In this document: positions 10,046 to 21,710 of the stretch, one piece after another
How positions within the stretch are numbered: the first letter of the stretch is position 1
Layout of the letters: every line of letters starts with the position of its first letter
NCBI GenBank assembly: GCA_009760855.2
Contig: WPIO01000009.1
Coordinates: 5,042,501 to 5,104,500 of the forward strand
Direction of reading: 5' to 3'
Source of the DNA: Cristatella mucedo
Taxonomy: Eukaryota; Bryozoa; Phylactolaemata; Cristatellidae
DNA: 62,000 bases
The notes under the pieces: generated by a model
Databases searched by the model: none
What the model was told of the DNA's origin: nothing
The model's input: the letters and a program-made list of their open reading frames with translations, nothing else
Made by a program: the position numbers and the translations under genes

Positions 10046-10504
10046 GCAGCGCCCGCCTCGAGAGATAGGAGCCTCGCGTCGATTCTCTCTCAGCTTTGCC
10101 CCACGCGTGGCTCTACCTTGACAGTAATGTGACCCTTGGCGGCGAGATGGCGCTTCAGCTAGCCGGAGACCCGGCGACGGAAAGTTATCGCACCTCCGTT
10201 TGGATTGCAGCGGACAAGCGGACAGTCCACGGACGTTCTACAGTAGATTTCTCCAGTGAAATAAAGAGTGACTCAGCCGCTCTGCGAAGGATTTCGAAAG
10301 CGGTCTCGTTTGCACTAAGTGCGGACGGTGCATCTGCTTACTTATGGATGGCCGCATCCGACTGAGCGAAATCGGGGGTCTGTTGGCAGAGCGAGCGGGG
10401 GAAAATCGGCGGCGAAGTTTGAGATGATTGGCGCAGATGCTGGACTCGCTCGGGCCACTCACTCTTCGCCCGCCCGTCCGTGCAAGCTTACGCCTGGATG
10501 TCAG

Positions 10505-10677
10505 CCCAGGGGTATGGTGGTCGGTCTTCAAGACCCAGACCACGGGTTCGAGCCCTGCAGTGGGCAATTATTTTCTGCCAACTTCAAGCGGTTGTAATAG
10601 CCGTTACGGCTCTTGTGCCACTATATAAATGATGCTGTTGAATCAGCTATGCAAACGAGATTCTCGAATAAGCTAAC
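10505..10677 (+). mobile_element. SINE1 copy (tRNA-derived)
   Basis: Head GGTCGGTCTTCAAGACC, B-box strand GGGTTCGAGCCCTGCAG, body GTGGGCAATT...GCCAACTTCAAGCGG, then GTAATAGCCGTTACGGCTC and the 3' end GCTGTTGAATCAGCTA. About full length for the family. Confidence 0.85.
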
Positions 10678-12582
10678 CTCTAACATTTAACTTTAACTTT
10701 GGCTAGCGGGCCAGAAAGCCTGCACAGTAACAAGAACAACAGTAATAACAACAATACTATGCCATAAGAGAAGAAAGTCTCTCTCCAGGCGTTATAAATC
10801 AGCTGGGAAGGAAGCATCTCAATTGACAAGGTGCACGGCGAGCTGGCTCCAATGGCGCCAGCCGTGGCACGCCATTGGCTGCTGGCCAGGTAGCTGCTAA
10901 GCCTTCTCGAGCTGCAGGACGCGTTTTTTGGCCAAGCGAGCTGGCACGTCCGGACGCTCGTCGCGAGGCTGAGCGAAGCGCGCGGCCTCGGCGCCTCCGA
11001 GCTCTCGCCCGGTGGCTGCGAGGTGCGCTCTCGAAAATCGCGACCGCTCTGTCTCGCTCGGGCAGCCAGCGAGACTGCGAGCCAGCTACAAGCCCGCCAG
11101 CATGCAAATATGGTTAGTGGCAGCATATTATAGTATCAGCACCCATAGGCACGTAAAGGACGAATTTAAAAAAAAATTAAATGACTCGATCGGTATTAAT
11201 CTTTTCACCCTACACCTTCTATCGTCAGCCACTATGAAAGACACTATAATTGAGGCTCGATAGTCTCTCTATGCATTCCAGAACTGCAATGCAATGTACA
11301 TAGAAAAACATTCCTAAACATCTTCACAAAATGGACTGGATGTATCTCTTAGCACAAAATAGCACAGACAAGGTTGCATTAATTCAGAGCAGGAACGTCA
11401 TGTAACTTATCCAAACGAAATGAAAACGTAGATGTTCCAGGTCGACTTTAAATGGTTTTTATCAGTATATAGAGATGGCATGTAACCGTTGCATGATACA
11501 GCCAGTAAGTTCTTGTCCAACTAGAGATCATGTCACGCAATGGTACCTCGTTTAATTAATAATAGCCTTAATCTCAGGCTAAGAAGCAGTTTTACGTACA
11601 ACTGTTTAAATTCTAGCACACTTTAAAAAGAACATCTTGTTCGTTTGCGCCGAAAGCATTTTATTGCTACCGAAATTGTCATTCGTCTCGCACGGACATA
11701 TCTAACCGAACTTATACTTCCCATCTACAATCAAGTGTTTACTGTAACGCAGCACCTGCAAGTCCTGACCAACTTGCTATGCCTATATACTTAGCTTTAC
11801 GGGAACTAAGCGTGCAGTGTCACCAACTTACTGAAACTTGCCGAAACTCTACACCGTGATGACCGGGTGATGACCCATTTGTCCCTTCATTCATTCGAGC
11901 GATCTGATCCGATGTCATCTTTTCCCAGCGCCGAGATCGAAGGGGCGGGTTGTCTGGCGGGCTCGCTAGTTCAGGGGCAATGAGCAATAGCAGCCTGATT
12001 GCTATCAAAAATACACGAGACCGCGAGGCTAGCCGGGGTGGGTGGGGTTTGCATGCAGCTGAGTGCACCGACTGGCGGCGTCCGCTAGCTTTGCGTGATC
12101 GTCGCCGACAAAGGCAAGAGCATTAGTGCATCGCGAAGCTCACATACCTGCACCTTATCTGGCAGCTCAGCGAGTGCAGACGAATGCAGCCGAAACGCAC
12201 GTTTGGAATGACATCGCCCGCCTGCGGCGTTCGCCTGCGGTGTCGGGCGGTTGCGACTTAGGCCACGTCACTCGTTGCAATAAGCTTACGCGGGCTGCAA
12301 ATTAACATTTTTATCACTTTAAAGGGGCTATCAAATGCAATAATAGGATATCTATTTTATTGTTATCATGGATACGATCAAGCCTGATGGTTGACGCTCT
12401 CGAGCTGGAAGTGATCGTACCAAAACGTGTGCACAATAAAGTCCTGCCACTAGCGCTGCAGAAGACAGGCAGTGCATGACTCAGGTGAGGTCATTAGATC
12501 AAAGCACGCTTAAATAACTGCCGCCAGCCGGCTGTGCTATTAAAATTCAGCCACCCAATATCACTAATAAATAAATAAAATA
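10678..12582. other. Repeat-poor spacer
   Basis: 11098-11170 is a small minus-strand LINE-A fragment (GCATGCAAATATGGTTAGTGG). 10870-11100 is moderately GC-rich. The rest, including 11200-12580, shows no recognisable gene, structural RNA or element. Confidence 0.4.
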
Positions 12583-12672
12583 CTAGCTTATTCAACAGCC
12601 TCATTTGTCAGGAATCGAAACGACCTGGATCGTGCAGAGCAAGCACCGTACCTCCAGAGCTACTACGGCCCC
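12583..12672 (-). mobile_element. SINE1 copy, internally deleted
   Basis: The SINE1 3' end (AGCTTATTCAACAGCCTCATT) is joined directly to the head region (GAATCGAAACGACCTGGATCGTG...AGCAAGCACC). The central body of about 60 bp is missing. Confidence 0.65.
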
Positions 12673-13000
12673 TCCTATACGGGCAGCCAATCTTTTATTG
12701 TCCGAGCTCACATCTTTGTGGCAATAGTGTGCATTAGTGCTTAGTGACGTCACCTACGAAGTATTGGGCAGCTTTTTCAAATTCGATTCACTACAATGCG
12801 TATAACATTCGACTAGCCTTTTCTTAAACAATTCTCCAAATGAATCGACTGCCACCAACAGGTTTTACGCTCTCGAAGGTCAGGGCCACGCTGCTGCCGA
12901 AGAAAGGAATGCCGGGCCCCCTTGATGTCTTCATTTCCCTCACCTGGGTGCCCGTGCAGTCGACGCCCATAGCGTACGACTGGTAGCACTATGCTGCATT

Positions 13001-13143
13001 TATATATAATTAATTTATATAGCGCAGTAAGAGAAACTAATCTCTATTCAGGCGCTCACATATTCCACGGATCTCGAGCCCACGACCTCGGCCAGACCTT
13101 GTTCGGGGCGAGCACCTTAACCTCTGGGCCAAACCAGCTCGGA
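13001..13143 (-). mobile_element. SINE2 copy (tRNA head, LINE-A-like tail)
   Basis: In minus orientation it has a tRNA-like head with GGTTTGGCCCAGAGGTTAAGG and the B-box-like GGGCTCGAG. The tail is GCGCCTGAATAGAGATTAG...GCGC-TATATAAATTAAT, resembling the LINE-A 3' end. Confidence 0.75.
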
Positions 13144-13167
13144 AATGGTTTTCAAGACCTATTCAAC

Positions 13168-13340
13168 CTTGATCCCTAGCTCTTAGGCGAAGGGTAAAGT
13201 ACGCGCACTTCACGACCCAGGTCGTGGTTTCGAGCGCTGCAGCAAGCCATCTACAGTTGCCACGCTGCAAACGAGGGGGCGTGATAGCCATCACTGCCTG
13301 TTCTGCGGCCACCTGAACGAGGCAGTTGGATCAGCAGACC
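13168..13340 (+). mobile_element. SINE1 copy, diverged
   Basis: CTTCACGACCCAGGTCGTGG followed by a B-box remnant (TTTCGAGCGCTGCAG), GCCA-CTGCAAACG, GTGATAGCC and the end GAGGCAGTTGGATCAGC. Confidence 0.7.
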
Positions 13341-13525
13341 TCGGGGCTATGATTGTCTCGCTCAGAAAGCGAGCAGGGTTTTGTTTTTAGCAAATCGGTT
13401 TCATCATTTGACCCTTGACCAATGGCAATGTGACGGCAAGAGGTACGGCCGCTGGAGCTTGCACATGGATGCTCGTTCGAAGGCTGCTAGCAGCCTTTTC
13501 TTTCCGCTGAGCATTATTGACCGGA

Positions 13526-13558
13526 TGAGAGAGAGAGAGGGGGAGGGAGAGAGAGGGG

Positions 13559-13617
<59 letters not shown>

Positions 13618-13629
13618 AGAGAGAGAGAG

Positions 13630-13662
<33 letters not shown>
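13526..13662. repeat. (GA)n microsatellite, impure
   Basis: Purine-rich plus strand with GGG interruptions. It explains the Glu/Arg and Leu/Ser frames on both strands. Confidence 0.95.
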
Positions 13663-13663
<1 letters not shown>

Positions 13664-13911
13664 TCAAAAACGGCATTCCAGTTTCGCGTGGCCCAAAATT
13701 GAGCCCCCCCCCCACCGACGACGCGACGGAGGGCCGCCGTCGGTCCGCGGTGGCAAATAAAGCGACAGACGCGACGGTGTGACAGACAGGGGTCGATGTG
13801 ATTAAACTGACAGATCTGAACTGAGAATCCTGCCCGCCGGAACCTGTGCCGGAAGCCCACTGATCTGCGAGCCGCTCGCCGCGAGAGATTTTATGAGCCG
13901 CAGAGGAGTAG

Positions 13912-13918
<7 letters not shown>

Positions 13919-13956
<38 letters not shown>

Positions 13957-13962
13957 GAGAGA
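13919..13962. repeat. (GA)n microsatellite
   Basis: About 44 bp with one GGG interruption, directly after a short GTGTGTGTGA run. Confidence 0.95.
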
Positions 13963-14229
13963 ATTTGGCACCCGGAGACAAAGCTACAAATGGTGCCCCT
14001 TCCCCTTGTCGAAGATTGCTTCAAAATAGCTCCACCACAGAACAAATGCCAAAAACATGCGCTATCAGGCATATCGAGTCGAGAACGTTTTATTAACTGT
14101 TGTTAAGATACAAGGCAGCATTCACAGCTTTAACTTAGGTGAATTTTTCTGGCCTTAAACGTGGAAAGCTGGTCTATTTGGTCTATTATCAGTTTGAAAG
14201 TCAACATTTTCCAGTGTTGCTTCTTCTGA

Positions 14230-14396
14230 GCCGTGATGGCACACTAGATAAGGTGGTTGCTTTCACGACCTCGGTCTCGAGGTCATGTGTTCGATTCCTG
14301 CGGTGGGCGATTCTTTATCGCCACTGCAAGCGGTGGTGATAGCCGTAAAGGCTCTTCTGTCGCTATACCAAAAAGGCTGTTTAATCAGCTAGGATT
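14230..14396 (+). mobile_element. SINE1 copy, 'GGTTGCTTTCACGACC' subfamily
   Basis: Full-length copy: CCGTGATGGCACACTAGATAA head, GTTCGATTCCTGCGGTGGGC B-box region, TTTATCGCCACTGCAAGCGG body, and the end GGCTGTTTAATCAGCTAGG. It shares the head variant with the copies at 52438 and 53093. Confidence 0.9.
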
Positions 14397-14419
14397 CTAA
14401 GTTTAACAAGGTCAAATGG

Positions 14420-14700
14420 GGGTCGATCTTACCCCACTGATTCTCCTAGATAAGACAGGCTTGTCTTCAGCTTGCTAAAGGAACGTTCACAACTGACAAC
14501 TGATACAGCCGTGGCGAGAAGAACATGCATAGCAACTCTCAAATTAGGAAACACATCTTCTCCGTAACTGACAATGAAAGACACGAGATCCAGTAGTGTC
14601 TTTTGTACTGACTCACTACGTGTGGCAAGAAGCATTTTAAAGTCACATATTTCGTTGTACAGCTCTGTTCCATCAACATCTGAACTACACTGCTGGCGGA
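14420..14700 (-). pseudogene. hAT transposase relic, C-terminal dimerisation region
   Basis: The minus frame reads LYNEICDFKML, then VFPNLRVAMHVLLATAVSV and SCERSFSKLKTSLSYL. This is the signature 'A-SER-FS-LK-IK--LR' block of hAT family C-terminal dimerisation domains (ZMYM-type hAT proteins carry the same block). Only this end is present. No terminal repeats or flanking 8-bp duplication could be found, so it is a fragment of a dead element. Confidence 0.75.
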
Positions 14701-15099
14701 ATTTTGTCTAGATGTAGTTTCTTGTCGGAGATAGTCTAGGCTGTCCTTAATTATGATTCCTCAAATTTCCTTCTCAGCCGAGAGACCAACATCTGGAAAG
14801 AGTTCTCCAGGCACCCGTGTCCGTCGGCGGATTCTTCGTTTAGCTACAACTACCCACAATTCGCATCCTCTTTTGGCATTTAGTAGTGACTCCTGTCACA
14901 GATCTTCTCGAAGTCTTGATAGGCGGCGCGCGGAGCTCGAGCCTACGGGGCGCTGGCTGCGACGCCCTGGCTCGAGGCGACGGGGCAGAGCGAGCGGCTT
15001 AGGCGGCTTACGCATCAGAAGAGCAGCGGACGAAATGATAATTTGTCGTACTCTCCAGCGCCGTGGTCTGTCAGGATGCAGGTCGCTTGCTCCTACTGC

Positions 15100-15285
15100 G
15101 GCATCTCTTGCATGCTCGTGTGCGTGTGCGCGTGCGTGTGCGCGTGTGTGCGTGTGTGTGAGTGAGCGTGTGCGTGCGTGTGCGCGTGTGCATGCGTGCG
15201 TGTGTTTGTGTGTGCGCGTGCGTGCGTGTGTGCGCGTGTGTGTGTGTGAGTGCGCGTGTGAGTGGTGCGCGCGCGACATCTCACA
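15100..15285. repeat. (GT)n-type microsatellite with GC interruptions
   Basis: Alternating purine-pyrimidine (GTGTGC/GCGTGT) over about 170 bp. The alternation favours Z-DNA; the matching reading frames are artefacts. Confidence 0.95.
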
Positions 15286-15345
15286 CGCACAAGAAAGTAG
15301 TTATGGCGACGATGACGCGATGTATCTGTGCCTGTGCGTTCGCTC

Positions 15346-15425
15346 CTCTTCTTTCTTTTCTTTCTCGTCCTTTCCTCCTTCCTTCCTTCCTTCCTTTCCT
15401 CCTTCCTTCCTGCTCTTCCTGCGAC
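15346..15425. repeat. (CCTT)n / CTTT pyrimidine tract
   Basis: Almost pure pyrimidine run built from TTCC and TTTC units. Confidence 0.9.
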
Positions 15426-15521
15426 CTACCCGACAACTATCCAAACTAGCACCTGAATGCGAACAGCCGCCCGCCTGGGTCCAATACAGCCAGTTAGCCT
15501 ATCCTAAACAGCGTATAGGAG

Positions 15522-16132
15522 ATAACATGGTTAAGGGTGACATGCACAGGGTCAGCATGCAAATATGGTTAGTGGCCGCATGCACAGTGTCAGCACGCGT
15601 AAGCACATAAAAGACGAATCGCAGAGACCCACTAAATTCTGTCATAAATAGGTGCGTTTTTAATTTCTTTTTAAATGTGGTCAAGTCAGGAGATGCAGTG
15701 ACGAAAGACGGAAGTGAGTTCCAGGCTTTGGACGTGTACGAACTAATAGCTCGGTCTCCAAAGGATTTGAGGTTTGTACGAGGTATAGGTAAGAAATTAG
15801 TTTCCGAAAAGTGGGTGGTACTTTGCTTAGCCTGGTGGGGGAGCAGATCTGATAGGTAAGCTACAGCCAAAAATGAAGGGACTTAAAAGTGGTGACAAAA
15901 CCTTGAAGTCGATGCGTTGTTTGACTGGGAGCCAGTGCAGGTCGGCGAGAAGTGCTGTGATGTGGCAACTGCGACACTCACTACAGTCATGACTAGATGC
16001 AGAGGCTTGCACCAGCTGCAAGCGCCTGATTTCACAGGCCGGTAGACCACAAGCAGCGAGTTACAGAAGTCAAGACGGAATCTTACAAATCCATGAGCCA
16101 CTTTAGATGTGGTATCCCTGCCTTGCACCGTC
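15522..16132 (-). mobile_element. LINE-A copy 3, truncated at both ends
   Basis: It lacks the terminal (ATT)n hairpin tail (it begins at the GGTTAAGGGTGACATGCACAG position). On the minus strand it runs to the [15 protein letters not shown] region. The C-terminal FGDRAISSYTSKAWNSLP block is open, and upstream frames are shifted. Confidence 0.85.
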
Positions 16133-16401
16133 AAATAGAACCAACTGTGGACACATCCGGCATAAAAAGAAGTATTAAGCGTGAAAATTCCCTCCGCATT
16201 TGTGTTTTTTTCAATCGAGCTACTTTTAACAGTGAATTTTAATCTATTATAGTTATATAAGCGAAATATGTTTTCAGCTGCCTCACTTTTTCTCCTCTAA
16301 AGCTCAAAATACAAAGTGGGCGTCACCTCTAATTGTCCTGTAATATCTCACAGTGATCGTAACCAGTATGTAATAGAAACCGATGGCTTTAACATATGCA
16401 T

Positions 16402-16492
16402 ATTATGTAAGGTACTCGTTTTTCACGACCAGAAGTCGTGGGTTTGAATCCTGCCGTAGGCGATCCTATATTACCAACGGCAAGCGGTGGTG

Positions 16493-16496
<4 letters not shown>
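16402..16496 (+). mobile_element. SINE1 copy split by a LINE-A, left part
   Basis: CGACCAGAAGTCGTGGGTTT, GAATCCTGCCGTAGGCGATCC, ending CAAGCGGTGGTGATAT at the insertion point. The rest of the same SINE resumes at 16802. Confidence 0.9.
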
Positions 16497-16533
<37 letters not shown>

Positions 16534-16801
16534 CACTTGATAAAGCGCCCTCAGAGAACTCAATATATTCCTAGGCTCTTCACATTTGCTGCAAATGGAA
16601 ATGCAATTTAGTGATGAGTAATATCATGCTTGATAAACAACATGAATAACGTGGTTAGGGGTTACATGCACAGGGTCAGCTTGCAAATATGGTTAGTGGC
16701 AGCATGCACAGTGTCAGCACGCATAAGCACATGAAGAACGAATCACCGGGACCCACTAAATGCTGTCCTAAATAGGTGTGTTTTTAAATCCTTTTTAAAT
16801 A
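16497..16801 (-). mobile_element. LINE-A copy 4, short, inserted in a SINE1
   Basis: A 5'-truncated 3' end of LINE-A (tail (AAT)n at 16497-16530, then GCACTTGATAAAGCGCCC). It is flanked by a 6-bp TGATAT repeat (16491-16496 and 16802-16807). Joining the flanks restores a normal SINE1 order, so the insertion is unambiguous. Confidence 0.92.
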
Positions 16802-16862
16802 TGATATCCGTTAAGGCTCTTCTGCCGTTATACAAATGAGGTGGTTAAATCGGCTAATATAT
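16802..16862 (+). mobile_element. SINE1 copy split by a LINE-A, right part
   Basis: CCGTTAAGGCTCTTCTGCCG, TATACAAATGAGGTGGTTAA, ATCGGCTAA: the exact continuation of the left part ending at 16496. Confidence 0.9.
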
Positions 16863-18440
16863 TCCATTTTATGCATCCATCATGATCGGTAAATTTCGCC
16901 AAAACAATTCAACCAACAAGAACATCTTATTATCATACCACTGAGGTAAGAACCTCTGGCTAATGTCTATATTAGGAAATTAGCCGGTCAATTACAGGAT
17001 CCATCATTTGGCAATCGTAATCTGAGGATAATACAGCCTACGCTATGGGAAATTGGTAGTATGGTAGAATTTAACAAATAAATGACAGTAGATTAAAAGC
17101 ACTTGGCTTCAAGAGCGTGCTTAATAATGTCAGGTACCAACTGCTCCTTCGATTTTTGGCACTAATTGCAGCGAAATCCTTTTGCCTGGGATGAATGAGC
17201 TCCTTTAAAGCAAAATGGGAGCATAATTTTAAACGTATTTTTCAAAATTGCAATGTCTAGTAATTAAAGCGCTTTTGATGCCACTGTTATTGTCAGCGGA
17301 TTTTTAGGGGTTGGCAGGCTTGCAATAGGAATTTTTGTAAATTAAGTGCCTAAGCATTTATTTAATATTTAGTGTGTCATATATCTGAGGCTGACAAGGA
17401 AGCTGGCGAATCAGTGTGTAGTCATCTCATTGTTGAAGGTTATTAAGCAATGCAGCATATTTTTGTTAATTAGATAAAAAATCGGCTCCTTTCTTATCCA
17501 TCGCTATGCCTGGAAAGGGAATTTTGCATTGCACCCCGGTTGTATAACTTACAATAATTTTGTTCTTGAACAACTATGACATGTATTTGTGTAGGAATTA
17601 AGACCTAGGGTGTAATGGGAATTAACCAGTTGCTCATTTATACAGAGATATGCATAACAAGAACTGGAATCTTAGAGAAGCGATGGTGTCGTTGGGGCAT
17701 AGCACTACTGTTGAAGGATTTGAACTACCGATTTTCCAGATTCACAAAAACAAATTCACTACGCATCGTCTGTGCACGCAAAATATGACCTTATTTAAAT
17801 GCATCAGAACGAAAAGATTTGGAAAGAAGTATCAACCATTTTTGAGTTCGCTGGTTTTCTAGACTGTGAGATTCGGGAATATATATCTTTCTGGCTATTT
17901 TGAAACTCATGCAGAAGCTTCATTTATATAGGAGAACTATAGAGGGTATTTATTGCATCATACTGATTACCGTTCCGATCTTTTCAGTGCCTTTTAGATT
18001 TGGGTAATAGGCCACACTTTGATCAGTAAGTCCTCGCATGATATTAAGTGTGTCAACAGAAATAATTACGAATTTTCATTACAAACCAGAAGGACATATA
18101 TTTCTTTCTAAGCATCATGAAAACAGATGGTTAAACTCAAAGGTATAATTTTAGAATTTGCATGCCAAATAATTCACAACAATGAAGCTAACCCAGAAGC
18201 AGAAGGAGGAAATTATTTTTTTTCCTTTTTTTTTTTCCTTAAGCGAGGGTATCTCTTCATGCAGAAAGAAATAAGCATTTGGATCACGACATTAGAAAGA
18301 AAGACCCATCTAACAGATGCAGTGTGGCCGCGAGGCTCAGCTAAGCAGCAAACCATTGTGCTAGTTACACGTTTTAACCATGTGAAACATTGACATGACA
18401 ATTTCAAATGCCTATGGAAGCCGTTACAAAAGAGTGGAGG
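16863..18440. other. AT-rich spacer
   Basis: About 1.6 kb with no recognisable gene, RNA or element. The short frame at 17650-17862 (plus) has no family resemblance. Confidence 0.4.
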
Positions 18441-18700
18441 GCTTTAACATCTCTATCTGTAACTCTATAAAAAGTGCAATACGTCTACATAGTGACCTAC
18501 AACAGATTTTTTTCATAAAACCCAAAGCCGGGCTGCTAACGGTGCGCATGCGGCAATCGACGGCTTCCAGCTCATCCAAAAAGAGAAAGTGAGAAGCATA
18601 GCTGATGAAGGAGGACAAAGGGCAATAAATAAGTGCCGTGGAAGTAGTGTCACAAAGATTGCTGGAAACGATGCGCCAATTTCGGCAACGGGCTTGAGAA
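18440..18700 (-). mobile_element. LINE-B relic, 3' region
   Basis: It shares the succession ATCTGTAACTCTA, GCATGCGGCAATCGACGGC, AAAGAGAAAGTGAGAAGCA with 21300-21500 and 60800-61000. Strongly diverged. Confidence 0.5.
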
Positions 18701-18949
18701 TTTCAATACGTTTAAATTGTGTTAATACAATGCCACAGTCCAGGGCCAGAAGAGCAAAAGCTCCCGTCGTCTGCTGTTTACAAGCTGACAGAATTAAACA
18801 GTCAGCTTCGTGATATGGGTGGAACCGAGGCCACGTGACCAGGGCTTAAATAGATCAGAGCAGCTCGGCGATATATAGCAGCCAAGCGATAGCGGGCCAG
18901 ACCTGATCTGTGTAAAGGTTTTGCTCTTTGTACGTTGATAAAATAATGG

Positions 18950-19104
18950 CGAGATAGCCCAGGAGGTAACGTGCTCGCTCTACGCGACCAAGGTCGCGGG
19001 TCGAGTCCTGCAGTTTGGTAATTCTGTATTGCCAACTGCAAGCGGTGGTGGTAGTCAATAAGGCTCTTCCAACGCTATACAAATGAGGCTATTAAATGAG
19101 CTAA
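18950..19104 (+). mobile_element. SINE1 copy abutting a LINE-A tail
   Basis: Head GATAGCCCAGGAGGTAACGTG, B-box strand GCGGGTCGAGTCCTGCAG, body TATTGCCAACTGCAAGCGG, end GAGGCTATTAAATGAGCTAA. LINE-A copy 5 starts at once in its A/T tail. Confidence 0.9.
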
Positions 19105-20443
19105 GATAATAATAATAATAATAATGCACTTTATAAAGCGCCCTCAGAGAACTCAATTTCTTCCTAGGCGCTTTGCATTTGCTGCAAAGAGAAACACGAT
19201 TGAATGGTGAGTAATAAATACCATGCTTGATAAACAACATGAACAACATGGTTAGGGGTGACATGCACAGGGTCAGCATGCAAATGTGGTTAGTGGCAGC
19301 ATGCACAGTGTCAGCACGCACAAGCACATGCAGGACAAATCACAGGGACCCACTAAATGCTGTAACAAATAGGTGTTTTTAAGTTCCTTTTAAGTGTGGT
19401 CAAGTCTGGGGATGTTCTGATGCAAGTCAGGAGGGAGATCCAGCCTTTGGGAGCATACGAACTAAATGCACGGTCTCCAAAGGATTTGAGGTTTGCACGA
19501 GGTATTGGTAAACTGTTTGATTCCGAAAAGCGGGTGGTACAATGCTTGCCGTGGTGGGGGAGTAGATCTGAGAGATAGGCTGGAGCCAAAGAATGAAGTG
19601 GCCTAAAAGTGAGCGACAAAACTTTGAAGTCGATCCGTTGCTTGACTGGTAGCCAGTGCAGGTCGGCGAGAAGTGGTGTGATGTGGCAACCGCGACGTTC
19701 ACGACAGACAAGCCTAGCTGCAGAGTTTTGCACCAGCTGTAATCGCCTGATTGCACATGCCAGAAGGCCAGCAAGCAGCGAGTTACAGAAGTCAAGACGG
19801 GATGTCACAAATGCATGGACCAACTTAGACGTGGTATCCTGATCTAAACAAGCCCAAATTTGAGCAATGTAATGTAGCTGAAAGTAGGCAGATTTGACTG
19901 TGGAGCTGATGTGGTCGTCTAACGAGAGGTTACTTTGGAACATGACACCTAGATTTCGAGCTGATTCAACAGGAGAAATGCTGGCAGAGCCAATTTTGAG
20001 TCAGCCTTTCCAATTTCTGAATCACACTCGGTTTGCCAATAACTAATAAGTTAGTTTTATCATCGTTTAGTTTGAGAAAATTTGCTGCCATCCATGTGCG
20101 GATGTCATCAATACATGCAGCAAGTGAGTTGAGAGAATTTGAGGTGCTCTAAAGCTGGGAGGGATCAAAGCAAAGGTACAAATGAGTGTCATCCGCATAG
20201 AAGTGAAAGCCTAGATTATGCTTGGCAATCACATCAGCAAGAGGGAGAGTGTAAACTGTGAAAAGAACCGGACCTAGCACGGAGCCCTGAGGTACCCCAT
20301 TTTTCAGAGGTACCTCGGATGATCTTTGTCCATTCACGTCGATACTTTGGAGTCTCCTGCTGAGATTGGAGCTTAAGCACTGTAGAGCAGTGCCGGTGAT
20401 GCCCAGGCGAGACGAGAGGCGCTCTAGAAGAACTTTGTGAATA
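19105..20443 (-). mobile_element. LINE-A copy 5, 5'-truncated
   Basis: Same domain run as copy 1: [53 protein letters not shown] 2-base deletion near 20000 and a further shift near the C-terminus break the frame. The 5' break is within 'DHKVLLERLSSRLG' (about 20440). Confidence 0.9.
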
Positions 20444-20509
20444 GAGGGTGCCATCGCAGCTCTTTAAACAACGGATACACACAAATATACTGCATTCATT
20501 TTATTGATT

Positions 20510-20990
20510 AATAAATAGTGCAGCCATATCAATCTCAAACTGTAGATGCTTAAAGTAATTTTTGGCAGCTCTCAGAGTAGTTCAGCCTTGACATAATTTC
20601 TAAGAAGGAAAATTTTTAGCCAATCACTGAGATTTGTATACCCTCGTTACGGACAAAGATAAAGTATGATGACTAGCTGCAAAGGAGGTCTACTGAACAT
20701 AAAACCTTTAAATGAGAAGCTGTGGTCAAAGTAGACATTCAAATTAGCAGCAGTTGATTTTGGTCACCTTACCAAGCTACCAATTAAAAAAGTGAAGCCG
20801 TTTATTTCAGCCATTTTGGTGTTTCTTATGAAGAATGTGGCTTCGTCCTCATTTAGCTTAATTAAGTAAATTGTCAAAATCTAGGACTGAATGTCTGAAG
20901 AATAGGTATTCAGTCTGTGAGTCGTAGCAGCTAATTCTAATGCATTGAATGAAAACTAAAGCTGGGTATTGCATAAATAAAAGCGATGCC
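20510..20990 (-). mobile_element. LINE relic (LINE-B-like), reverse transcriptase remnant
   Basis: The minus strand gives broken pieces such as NEDEATFFIRNTKMAEIN and AANLNVYFDHSFSF, corresponding to the post-YADD 'LN-DKTE', 'IG' and 'NLGV-FD--L-F' steps of CR1/L2-type enzymes. Many stops. Confidence 0.5.
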
Positions 20991-21289
20991 CAATGTCATG
21001 GGCTCGATTCTTTATTTTATATATGTCCTGATTGTGATAAAAGTTAGCTCACGAATAATTTGAACGCCGTTGCTAGGAACTGGTTTTAGAGCTAGGTCAA
21101 CATTGGCCTCCACTAGGTGCAAAGGATAGACAGCTCTCACTTTTGATTTTGTGACCAACCTAAATGCGATCAAACATCTATAGAGTTTACTTATAAAAAT
21201 CATAATTGCAAGCCATATGCTGTGCGGATATAAGGTCCGTATTAAAGCTGCTTGGTTTTGCAAAAATATAGACGGCCGACGATGAGCTC

Positions 21290-21660
21290 AAAATAATGTA
21301 ATGTAGTGTAGTGTAACGTAATGTATCTCTGTCTGTAACTCTACAAAGCCACAAAGACTATGTGAGTGTTACGTAGGAGGGTTTTGTATAGCGCACTCAC
21401 AGCCTAAGCTGCTTTCGGTACGCATTCGGTTGCCAACAGATATCGTCTCACACAACAAAGAGAAAGTGGGAAGCAGAGCAGAGTCAGGAGAGCAGTTGAG
21501 GTAGTGAGTAGCATAGAAGTAGCAGCTCAGCACCGCTGAAAAGAATGATCCATCGTCCGAAGCTGGAGAGAAGCAGTTGTCGTTGCCTAAGAATCTTAGA
21601 AGCGAGTTCCACAGTCGCTAAAACAAAAGTACTCAAGAAAGATTGTGTACAAACAATTTC
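21290..21660 (-). mobile_element. LINE-B relic, C-terminal and 3' untranslated region
   Basis: Nearly the reverse complement of 55590-55860 over 200 bp (AGCGCACTCACAGCCTAAG, GGTACGCATTCGGTTGCCAAC, AGAAAGTGGGAAGC). It ends on the minus strand in a TTACA-type simple tail (21296-21325). 21580-21620 corresponds to the end of the LINE-B reading frame. Confidence 0.7.
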
Positions 21661-21667
21661 CAAGTCT

Positions 21668-21710
21668 TGCGACTAAGCACAATGCTTGAAAAGCATTGTG
21701 CTTAGTCGCA
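21668..21710. repeat. Perfect 20-bp inverted repeat with 3-nt loop
   Basis: Left arm 21668-21687, loop GAA at 21688-21690, right arm 21691-21710, with no mismatch. The arm is TGCGACTAAGCACAATGCTT. It lies at the 5' border of the LINE-B relic. It would form a very stable hairpin or cruciform, or could be a fold-back made during repair or assembly. Confidence 0.9.
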
